Below, piece by piece: positions 1-4,623 of a stretch of DNA of 6,330 bases (its first letter is position 1; each line of letters starts with the position of its first letter). Below the pieces are notes generated by a model. That model searched no databases. It saw nothing but the letters and a program-made list of their open reading frames with translations, and had not been told where the DNA came from. Both the position numbers and the translations under genes were made by a program. The DNA is from Candidatus Krumholzibacteriia bacterium (lineage in GTDB: Bacteria; Krumholzibacteriota; Krumholzibacteriia; Krumholzibacteriales; Krumholzibacteriaceae), in contig JAQVGR010000106.1 of the NCBI GenBank assembly GCA_028696635.1, positions 1 through 6,330 on the forward strand. The letters run 5' to 3'.

Positions 1-327
1 GTCGTGGCGGGAAAGGTGTCGACGAAGAACGGCACGGAGAAGAAGGTGATCGCCGACCGGGTCTACACCGTCGACGAGGCGCTGCGGCATCTCGCCCGCG
101 CCCTCCATGTGACGCTGCGCGAGGACCTCTTCGGCAGGGGCGAGCTGGCCGGGCTGCGCGATACCGTCGCCCGCCACAGCGGCGAGAAGCAGGTCCACCT
201 GCGGTGGCTGAGGAGCTCGGGCGAGGAGATCCGCGTGCGCGTGACGCGCGTCGGCGTCTCTCCCGGGCTCGAACTGATAGATGAACTGAAGACGATTCCG
301 GGGGTGGAGCATGTCGAGGTCTCGTAA
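1..327 (+). CDS. dnaE: DNA polymerase III alpha subunit, C-terminal end (5' truncated by window)
   Basis: This reads as the last 108 codons of the replicative DNA polymerase catalytic subunit. The frame is already open at base 1, so the GTG at base 4 is probably an internal valine and not a start. The first 30 or so residues (GKVSTKNG, then ADRVYTVDEAL) match the end of the OB-fold region of DnaE, which is usually followed by a line of the type 'l.dea...a..l.i.l'. The rest (LREDLFGRGELAGLRDTVAR, then GVSPGLELIDELKTIPGVE) fits the C-terminal tail with its 'V.PS..LL..L..L.G...V' pattern. The polymerase active site lies upstream and is not visible. Finding accA two genes downstream supports the call, because dnaE and accA are neighbours in enterobacteria. 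The stop codon overlaps the next gene by 17 nt, suggesting co-transcription and coupled translation. Identification rests on remembered family pattern, not an alignment. Confidence 0.85.
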   Translation, partial: VVAGKVSTKNGTEKKVIADRVYTVDEALRHLARALHVTLREDLFGRGELAGLRDTVARHSGEKQVHLRWLRSSGEEIRVRVTRVGVSPGLELIDELKTIPGVEHVEVS

Positions 328-1081
328 AGGGGCCGCCGCGGCGGCCCTGTGGGCGGCGCTTTTCGCCGGCGCGGAAGGACTCGGGGCGCAGGGGGTGCAG
401 GACCTGCATGTCGTGGAGAGCCCGACGGCTGGGATCCTCGGCCACGGCGCGTACCGCTTCGAGGGCGCAGTCGGGCCGGGGAGCGATCTGCTTTTCAGCG
501 TCGGCGTCGGGTTCCACGACCGGCTGCAGATAGGGATGTCGTTCGGCCTTCAGAACTTCATCGGCAGGGGCGAGATCGAGATCAACGACCGCCCCGGGTT
601 CCAGGCGCGCCTGCGCGTGCTCGAGGAGAGCTACGCCGGCCCGGCATTCGCCCTCGGGGTCGACACGCAGGGCGAGGGGTGCTGGATCGAGGACGACGAG
701 CGCTACGAGCGCAAGTCGTGCGGGGTGTACGGCGCGCTCAGCAAGAACTACTACGCCCTGCGCAACATCGGCCTGCACGGGGGGATCAACTATTCATTCG
801 AGAAACGCGACGAAGAGAGCATCGATCTCTTCGCCGGCCTGACGATAGAGGTCTTCTCGGGGATGTCGCTGTTGCTCGACTACGACGCCTCGTTCGACGA
901 CGACGACGAGACGCTCGCCTCCACGAGGACCCGGGGGCGTGGATACCTCGACGCGGGCGCCAGGTTCGATTTCGGCGGAACGCTGAGCATGCGGCTCCTG
1001 TTCAAGGATCTCACGGGGAACTACGCCCCGGAGAGAGGGGTCGCCCGCACGCTGGAGATATTCTACACGAACTGGTTCTGA
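311..1081 (+). CDS. Outer-membrane beta-barrel protein of unknown function
   Basis: The predicted product has 256 residues. Residues 1-26 look like a signal peptide: basic start (SRSRK), Ala/Leu-rich core, and likely cleavage after LGA (residue 26). The remainder is made of alternating polar/hydrophobic strands rich in Gly and aromatics, and the protein ends in YTNWF; a terminal Phe is the usual outer-membrane assembly signal. Notable segments are GVDTQGEG (116-123), SKNYY (144-148), GLHGGINYS (154-162) and an acidic loop FDDDDE (195-200). Two cysteines (124 and 137) flank an acidic/basic loop and could form a disulfide. It resembles uncharacterised barrel proteins of FCB-type bacteria, but no function can be assigned. 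The ATG at 311 is chosen because it keeps the signal peptide; the next Met is residue 76. Upstream GGGGGTGGAG (300-309) can serve as the ribosome site. The gene starts inside the dnaE end and is followed 39 nt later by accA. Confidence 0.75.
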   Translation: MSRSRKGAAAAALWAALFAGAEGLGAQGVQDLHVVESPTAGILGHGAYRFEGAVGPGSDLLFSVGVGFHDRLQIGMSFGLQNFIGRGEIEINDRPGFQARLRVLEESYAGPAFALGVDTQGEGCWIEDDERYERKSCGVYGALSKNYYALRNIGLHGGINYSFEKRDEESIDLFAGLTIEVFSGMSLLLDYDASFDDDDETLASTRTRGRGYLDAGARFDFGGTLSMRLLFKDLTGNYAPERGVARTLEIFYTNWF

Positions 1082-1086
1082 GCCGG

Positions 1087-1106
1087 CCCCATCCGTACGG
1101 ACGGGG
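1087..1106 (+). other. Small hairpin between the barrel gene and accA
   Basis: The perfect 10-bp palindrome TCCGTACGGA (1092-1101) is flanked, after one mismatch, by CCCC (1087-1090) and GGGG (1103-1106). As RNA it would form a seven-pair hairpin with a GTAC loop. No T tract follows, so it is not a convincing terminator. It lies immediately upstream of the accA ribosome site (GGAAGAAGGA, around 1105-1114), and its 3' arm touches that site. It could tune accA translation or protect the transcript end after processing; this is inference. Confidence 0.4.
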
Positions 1107-1120
1107 GAAGAAGGATCGAT

Positions 1121-2077
1121 ATGGAACAGCCCGGATCGACGGGGCTCGAGTTCGAGAAGCCGGTCATCGAGCTCCAGGCGAGGATCGAGCGCCTCAAGAA
1201 GGACGGGACCGCGGCGGCCGGCGACATCGCCCGTCTGGCCGAGCGGCTGACCGACCTCGAGCGGAAGGTGTACCGGGGACTCAACGCCTGGGAGCAGGTC
1301 CAGCTCGCCCGGCATCCACGGAGGCCGACGACGGTCGACTACATACGGTACTGCTGCGAGGAGTTCGAGGAGATGCACGGCGACCGCCTCTACGGCGACG
1401 ATCCCGCGGTGGTGGGAGGGATCGCGATGATGGGCGAGCGGCGCATAGCGATCGTCGGCCACGAGAAGGGCCGCAGCACCCGCGAGCGCGTCTCGCGCAA
1501 CTTCGGGATGGCGAGCCCCGAAGGGTTCCGCAAGGCGCTGCGCCTGATGAAGACGGCGGCCCGGTTCCGGCTTCCCGTCCTCTCGATCGTCGACACGCCG
1601 GGGGCCTACCCGGGGGTCGGCGCCGAGGAGCGAGGCCAGCCGCGCGCGATCGCCGACAACCTCAAGGAGCTGTTCGACCTCGACACCCCCGTGATCGTCG
1701 TGATCATCGGTGAGGGGGGCAGCGGCGGAGCCCTCGCCCTGGCTATCGGAGACGCCGTCCTGATGCTCGAGCACGCGATCTATTCGGTCATCTCTCCGGA
1801 GGGGTGCGCGGCGATCCTGTGGGACAGCAAGGCGAAGGCCCCCGACGCCGCCGAGGCGCTCCGCCTGACCGCCGACGACTGCCTGCGCCTGAGAGTGATC
1901 GACCGTATCATCGAGGAGCCGCACGGCGCCGCCCACCGCGATCCGCAGGGGACCGCGCTGCGGGTCCGCGCCGAGGTCCTCGCCGAGCTCGACCGGATCG
2001 AGAGGGCCCAACCGGATCTCCTCCTCGAGCGGCGGCGCGAGAAGTACCGGTCGATGGGGATCTGCGACGGCGGGTGA
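1121..2077 (+). CDS. accA: Acetyl-CoA carboxylase carboxyltransferase subunit alpha
   Basis: AccA pairs with AccD to transfer the carboxyl group from carboxybiotin (on AccB) to acetyl-CoA, giving malonyl-CoA for fatty-acid synthesis in the cytoplasm. The 318-residue length equals the usual family length (319 in E. coli). The N-terminal helix (LEFEKPVIELQARIERLKK, 9-27) is typical. The crotonase-type core carries the hallmark motifs in order: GHEKGR (113-118), NFGM (127-130), DTPGAYPGVGAEERGQ (158-173), GEGGSGGALAL (197-207) and SVISPEGCAAILW (222-234), followed by EPHGAAHRDP (266-275). The glycine-rich GEGGSGG stretch belongs to the acyl-CoA/oxyanion region. The start at 1121 has a purine-rich site (GAAGAAGG) 7 nt upstream. 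No truncation or substituted motif was seen. AccD is not encoded in the window, as is common. The gene probably shares a transcript with dnaE and the barrel gene. Confidence 0.98.
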   Translation: MEQPGSTGLEFEKPVIELQARIERLKKDGTAAAGDIARLAERLTDLERKVYRGLNAWEQVQLARHPRRPTTVDYIRYCCEEFEEMHGDRLYGDDPAVVGGIAMMGERRIAIVGHEKGRSTRERVSRNFGMASPEGFRKALRLMKTAARFRLPVLSIVDTPGAYPGVGAEERGQPRAIADNLKELFDLDTPVIVVIIGEGGSGGALALAIGDAVLMLEHAIYSVISPEGCAAILWDSKAKAPDAAEALRLTADDCLRLRVIDRIIEEPHGAAHRDPQGTALRVRAEVLAELDRIERAQPDLLLERRREKYRSMGICDGG

Positions 2078-2078
2078 G

Positions 2079-2111
2079 CGGCCCGCCGCATGAGGGCCGG
2101 CGGGTGTTTCT
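2079..2111 (+). terminator. Probable terminator hairpin after accA (weak T tract)
   Basis: CCCGCCG (2082-2088) and CGGCGGG (2098-2104) form a perfect 7-bp GC stem with a 9-nt loop, directly followed by TGTTTCTGT. The stem begins only 5 nt past the accA stop codon. The T tract is interrupted, so termination may be partial. The same stretch can fold alternatively with CGGCCC (2079-2084) pairing GGGCCG (2094-2099). A separate run of six T at 2127-2132 is too far away to belong to this stem. Confidence 0.5.
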
Positions 2112-2266
2112 GTCAGGCGATATGCGTTTTTTCCCTTGAAATCCTCCCCTGTCCGTGAAACACTTCTTCCTGATCCAAGGGAAGCTCACGAAAACCGAAA
2201 TCGAGTCATGGGTGCGTGTAGTTCGCAAAATCGCCTCGGGCTTTCTGTCATGAAAGGGGGAAACCG
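2112..2266 (+). other. Upstream region of the lipoprotein gene; no clear promoter
   Basis: This gap is more AT-rich than its surroundings, as expected for a promoter region, and the new gene is separated from accA by a hairpin, so a promoter should lie here. A TTGAAA (2136-2141) resembles a -35 box, but 17 nt downstream only AACACT (2159-2164) is present, a poor -10. No better pair was found by eye. CTTTC (2241-2245) and GAAAG (2252-2256) can form a 5-bp hairpin that covers the front of the ribosome site AAAGGGGG (2253-2260), which sits 6 nt before the ATG at 2267. Confidence 0.35.
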
Positions 2267-3694
2267 ATGCGAAGGTTATCCACGGCGCTCGCGCTCGTGA
2301 TCGCGCTCGCCCTGCTCGCGGGATGCAGCAGGGAGGACGTGCTCACGCCGCGGAGCGAAACTGACGGCCGGCAGGGGGGGATCGACCCCGCGCTGCTGGC
2401 CGGTTCGATCATCGAACAGAGCGGTTGGCCCATCGATCCTGAAGAGGAGGTGCCCGTCGGGTGCTCCGGCGCGACGCTCATCGGCCGGGAGTGTATCGTC
2501 GGAGACATATTCCACTACATCTTCACGCTGAGAGTCGGCGATGGTCCGTACGACGTCATAGGGCTGCACCGGGTCGTGAGGGAGAAGCGCCCGTACGTGC
2601 CGATCCGGACGAAGAAAGCGGTCTTCCTGCAGCACGGGGACGGCGTCGGATTCGTGAAATTCATCTACGGCGCCGTGGCGCCGAGCGCGCCTGACGACCG
2701 GTCGTTCGCGGTATATCTCGCCGAGAACGACGTCGATGTCTGGGGTATAGACCAGGACTGGGTGCTGGTGCCCCCAGATGAAACCGATTTCTCGTTCATG
2801 CAGGACTGGGGGATGGAGCACTGCATGGCAAACCTCAGGACCGGTCTCGGCGTCTCGCGGATTACGAGACTCATCACGGGAAACGGCCCGGATAGACTTC
2901 TCCTCCTTGGCTACAGCAGCGGCGCGGCCCTCGGGTACGCGTACCTGAACGAGGAGGCGATGATACCCGAGCGCTGCCGTCTCGTGAGGGGATTCATCCC
3001 AGTCGACATGTTCTACAAGACCGACTTGGAGGGGACGAGAGCCCAATGGTGCGTGTACTACCACGAATACCAGGAGTGGCTCGCCGCGGGCATGTATGAG
3101 TACTTCATTATCTTCGCCCCAGTAGGCCAGCTCGCCCGGACCGATCCGGACGGGCTCTCGCCTTTCGTGCCGGGATTCACCAACATGCAGGTCGCCCTTG
3201 CATTCGGCGGGGCGACATTCATGTTCGATCCGATACTGCCCGCCTGGCATTATGTTGCCGCCCTCTTCGGCGATGACGGATTGCCTTATGATCTGCAGTA
3301 CATGACGAAAGACAACTGGCTCGATTACATACTCCTCGCCTGCGGTTACGAGGCGGGACGCTTCATGGGCGATTATTCGGGCGTCATTTGCGACGAGGAC
3401 GATCTGCCCTATGACGACAACCTTGCCATAATAGACGTACCTGTCTTCTACGTCGGCGCCGCGGGGGGTATCGGAGCCGGCGGCCTCTACACGACCACGC
3501 TCCTCGGGAGCACCGACGTCTCGTCGCTGATCGTCTCCCTGCATCCACCGGAAGAGGCTGTTCTCGACTTCGGCCACATTGACATCTTCGCCGCCTCCAA
3601 CGCGCAGGAGGTGTGCTGGGCGCCGATCCTCGAGTGGATCGTGGCTCATTCCCCGCACCCCTCGGACAAGGGGCACAACCCGGAGAAGCCGTAG
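2267..3694 (+). CDS. Lipoprotein with alpha/beta-hydrolase (lipase-like) fold
   Basis: The predicted product has 475 residues. Residues 1-19 are a lipoprotein signal peptide, ending in the lipobox LAGC with acylated Cys20; Ser-Arg follows, so no Asp at +2. The mature protein looks like an alpha/beta hydrolase of the lipase/esterase type. FLQHGDG (120-126) fits the strand-3 oxyanion loop, DVWGIDQDW (157-165) fits the next strand, LLLLGYSSGAALGY (211-224) is the nucleophile elbow with Ser217 as probable catalytic serine, and DFGHIDIF (434-441) provides His437. The C-terminal helix AQEVCWAPILEWIVAH (446-461) matches the family's closing helix. The strand that normally ends in the catalytic Asp reads VPVFYVGAAGGIGAGG (391-406) and lacks an acid; Asp417 is a possible substitute. 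Substrate is unknown; a membrane-anchored lipase or esterase is likeliest. The gene stands alone, with a hairpin before it and terminator hairpins after it. A strong ribosome site (AAAGGGGG) supports the start. Confidence 0.88.
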   Translation: MRRLSTALALVIALALLAGCSREDVLTPRSETDGRQGGIDPALLAGSIIEQSGWPIDPEEEVPVGCSGATLIGRECIVGDIFHYIFTLRVGDGPYDVIGLHRVVREKRPYVPIRTKKAVFLQHGDGVGFVKFIYGAVAPSAPDDRSFAVYLAENDVDVWGIDQDWVLVPPDETDFSFMQDWGMEHCMANLRTGLGVSRITRLITGNGPDRLLLLGYSSGAALGYAYLNEEAMIPERCRLVRGFIPVDMFYKTDLEGTRAQWCVYYHEYQEWLAAGMYEYFIIFAPVGQLARTDPDGLSPFVPGFTNMQVALAFGGATFMFDPILPAWHYVAALFGDDGLPYDLQYMTKDNWLDYILLACGYEAGRFMGDYSGVICDEDDLPYDDNLAIIDVPVFYVGAAGGIGAGGLYTTTLLGSTDVSSLIVSLHPPEEAVLDFGHIDIFAASNAQEVCWAPILEWIVAHSPHPSDKGHNPEKP

Positions 3695-3715
3695 AAGAGG
3701 GACTCGCGGCAGATC

Positions 3716-3732
3716 GGGGCTGCGGCAGCCCC
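3716..3732 (+). other. Perfect 7-bp hairpin downstream of the lipoprotein gene
   Basis: GGGGCTG (3716-3722) and CAGCCCC (3726-3732) pair perfectly around a 3-nt CGG loop, 22 nt after the stop codon. No T tract follows. It stands 23 nt before the larger terminator stem, forming a tandem hairpin pair that may stabilise the 3' end or aid termination. Confidence 0.5.
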
Positions 3733-3755
3733 CCGCAAAGGACTTCAGCTGCGCA

Positions 3756-3792
3756 CGCCCCGCCTCCCGGAAGGGGGGCGGGGCGGCTCTTT
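3756..3792 (+). terminator. Intrinsic terminator of the lipoprotein gene
   Basis: Bases 3756-3768 pair with 3773-3785 in an uninterrupted 13-bp stem (one G-T/U pair at 3765-3776) closed by a GGAA tetraloop, a GNRA-type loop that is very stable in RNA. GCTCTTTA follows, a short and imperfect T tract. Stem strength, loop type and position after the stop codon support termination here, with the weak T tract as the main reservation. Confidence 0.72.
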
Positions 3793-3850
3793 AACGTAAC
3801 GCAGGGAGCGCAGGCGCGGATCGAGCGCCGGCCACTGGATAGGGCGGACG

Positions 3851-3885
3851 GCCGATATTCCCGCTTGACCCGGGTCGCCGATATT
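3851..3885. repeat. Two 9-bp direct repeats bracketing the -35 box
   Basis: GCCGATATT occurs at 3851-3859 and again at 3877-3885, with a 26-bp period (about 2.5 helical turns). The first copy is upstream of the -35 box and the second lies in the promoter spacer, just before the -10 box. This placement suits a regulator-binding site, but with only two copies and no known regulator the role is inference. Confidence 0.4.
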
Positions 3886-3894
3886 ACCTATACT
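3865..3894 (+). promoter_or_regulatory. Sigma-70-type promoter of the zinc-ribbon/PorU-like operon
   Basis: TTGACC (3865-3870) matches the TTGACA -35 consensus at five of six bases, and TATACT (3889-3894) matches the TATAAT -10 consensus at five of six. The spacer is 18 nt. Transcription would start near 3900-3902, giving a leader of about 120 nt before the ATG at 4021. This is the best promoter in the window and marks a new transcription unit after the preceding terminator. Housekeeping promoters in the organism's phylum may differ from this consensus, which limits confidence. Confidence 0.68.
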
Positions 3895-3900
3895 TATAAA

Positions 3901-4020
3901 GCCAGCTTAAGGGAGCGGGGATCCCCCCCGCGAAGGAAAAACTTCTGTGCTGCAGGTCCCTGAGTGGAAAAGGTTGTTTTCCGCCTGTTCAGGGATTTTT
4001 TTATTCGGGAGCAGAATGCG
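3901..4020 (+). promoter_or_regulatory. Structured mRNA leader with attenuator-like terminator (or short ncRNA)
   Basis: The predicted transcript first forms a GCGGGG/CCCCGC hairpin (3915-3920 with 3926-3931) and a small GAAG/CTTC hairpin (3932-3935 with 3942-3945), then meets the terminator at 3957-4002. The ribosome site GGGAG (4007-4011) comes only after it. TTAAGGGA at 3907-3914 resembles the terminator's 3' arm context TTCAGGGA (3988-3995), so AGGGA at 3910-3914 could pair with TCCCT at 3957-3961 and act as an antiterminator. No known riboswitch, T-box or SRP RNA core was recognised, and there is no obvious leader peptide with a codon run. Alternatively the RNA is a free-standing transcript of about 100 nt with read-through into the operon. 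Confidence 0.55.
3957..4002 (+). terminator. Strong intrinsic terminator inside the operon leader
   Basis: TCCCTGA (3957-3963) pairs with TCAGGGA (3989-3995). This stem continues, past a 4-nt bulge on the 3' side (3985-3988), into an inner 8-pair stem: 3964-3971 with 3977-3984, one G-T/U pair, loop GGTTG. Seven consecutive T (3996-4002) follow directly. This is the most canonical intrinsic terminator in the window, yet it precedes a gene instead of following one, and the next start codon is 18 nt beyond the last T. Confidence 0.8.
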
Positions 4021-4191
4021 ATGGTCAACAAGGAGCTGCTCGATATCCTCGCATGCCCGCGGTGCAAGGAGAAGGTCGTCCTCGACGATGAGGGGCGCTG
4101 GCTCGTCTGCGGACGCTGCGCCGTGAAATATCCCATCGAGGAGGATATCCCCGTGATGCTCCTCGACCGCGCCGTCGACCTCGAGCGATGA
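4021..4191 (+). CDS. Trm112/YcaR-like (UPF0434) small zinc-ribbon protein
   Basis: The predicted product has 56 residues, typical for this family. KELLDILACPRCKEKV at the N-terminus matches the family opening 'LLdilaCP.C...l'. A second knuckle CGRC (30-33) follows, so Cys12, Cys15, Cys30 and Cys33 can bind one zinc. YPIEEDIPVML (37-47) is the characteristic 'YPi.dgIPvml' ending. In eukaryotes and archaea Trm112 activates methyltransferases; the role of bacterial YcaR-type proteins is poorly known, and no methyltransferase partner is visible here. The ATG at 4021 is preferred over an in-frame GTG at 3964: GGGAG (4007-4011) sits 9 nt upstream, homology begins right after the ATG, and the extension would translate through the terminator stem. 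It is the first gene of the operon; the membrane-protein gene follows after 21 nt. Confidence 0.87.
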   Translation: MVNKELLDILACPRCKEKVVLDDEGRWLVCGRCAVKYPIEEDIPVMLLDRAVDLER

Positions 4192-4212
4192 CTGCGACGG
4201 GAGGCGCCGCAC

Positions 4213-4623
4213 GTGTGCGTGTTCACCCATTTCGCCGCCGGAGCGCTGGCCGGATCGTTCCTGCCCGTTCCGGTCGCCGCGCCGCTGCTCGGCCTGGGGA
4301 GCCACCTGCTGCTCGATGTGATCCCCCACCGGGATTTCGAGGACTATCGCATCGAGATACTTCTCTGGCTCGCGGCGATGGCGGCGCTGGGCGTCATGGG
4401 AGGGATGACCCTGCCGATCGCGCTCGCCGGCCTGTTCGCCGTCCTGCCCGATCTTGAGAATCTGCTCTGGAAGCTCGGACGGCTGCGCGACGATCAGAAG
4501 ATCTTTCCCGGGCACAGGCCCGGGTGGCTGCGGCACGGCCGCGAGACGGGACGATCGAGCATCGTCCTGCAGATCGTTTTCACCGTCGTCGTCGTCGCCT
4601 TTCTGATCCGGAGGAGCTCATGA
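4213..4623 (+). CDS. Small integral membrane protein, possible metal-dependent hydrolase type (DUF457/YdjM-like, tentative)
   Basis: The predicted product has 136 residues and begins at GTG 4213, 8 nt after GGGAGG (4199-4204); GTG 4219 is a possible alternative. Hydrophobic segments lie at about 8-36, 48-79 (one or two passes) and 117-132, so it is probably an inner-membrane protein with three or four passes. Polar residues placed inside or beside these segments stand out: His6, then GLGSHLLLDVIPHRD (27-41) with His31, Asp35, His39 and Asp41, then LPD (78-80), and His101 and His108 in the last loop (FPGHRPG). This 'SHLLLD.IPH.D ... LPD' layout recalls membrane proteins annotated as putative metal-dependent hydrolases (DUF457/YdjM group), but I cannot confirm membership. 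The final codons overlap the start of the next gene (ATGA at 4620-4623), so the two are probably translationally coupled. Confidence 0.78.
   Translation: MCVFTHFAAGALAGSFLPVPVAAPLLGLGSHLLLDVIPHRDFEDYRIEILLWLAAMAALGVMGGMTLPIALAGLFAVLPDLENLLWKLGRLRDDQKIFPGHRPGWLRHGRETGRSSIVLQIVFTVVVVAFLIRRSS

Larger units (their letters stand above)
3695..4020 (+). other. 326-bp non-coding region: double hairpin terminator, promoter, structured leader
   Basis: No convincing gene lies here. From left to right it holds a 7-bp hairpin (3716-3732), a 13-bp terminator stem (3756-3785), a spacer with a small GGCGC/GCGCC hairpin (3813-3829), two copies of GCCGATATT (3851-3859 and 3877-3885), a sigma-70-type promoter (3865-3894), and a leader with a second strong terminator (3957-4002). 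Base composition drops to AT-rich around 3881-3910 and 3960-4005, exactly at the promoter and the terminator T tract. The individual elements are listed separately. Confidence 0.7.

Noticed and set aside
349..1713. Long + strand frame of 454 codons overlapping the barrel gene and accA
   Set aside because: Its translation is extremely rich in Arg, Gly, Pro and Ala with no family resemblance, and it crosses two well-supported genes. This is the usual artefact of GC-rich codon usage.
794..2011. 405-codon minus-strand frame opposite accA
   Set aside because: It lies antisense to the certain accA gene; the composition is that of a reverse-complement shadow, and no motif was recognised.
2276..3676. 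466-codon minus-strand frame opposite the lipoprotein gene
   Set aside because: The + strand product has a signal peptide, lipobox and hydrolase motifs in order; the minus translation has none and mirrors it codon for codon.
3613..3963. 116-codon + strand frame running from the lipoprotein end into the leader
   Set aside because: It would translate through two terminator hairpins and the promoter, with no ribosome site or recognisable product.
3901..4002. SRP RNA, T-box, tRNA or a known riboswitch in the leader
   Set aside because: The SRP core (GGAAGGAAGCAGC type), the T-box antiterminator motif (AGGGTGGAACCGCG type), a T-arm GGTTCGAATCC and familiar riboswitch cores were looked for by eye and not found.
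3964..4020. GTG at 3964 as an upstream start of the zinc-ribbon gene
   Set aside because: The extra 19 codons lie in the terminator stem and T tract and resemble no family member; the ATG at 4021 has a proper ribosome site and begins right at the conserved segment.
4188..4457. 89-codon frame starting with ATGA overlap at the zinc-ribbon stop
   Set aside because: The overlap is tempting, but the product is Arg/Pro/Gly-rich noise, while the frame from 4213 encodes a clear membrane protein with a good ribosome site.
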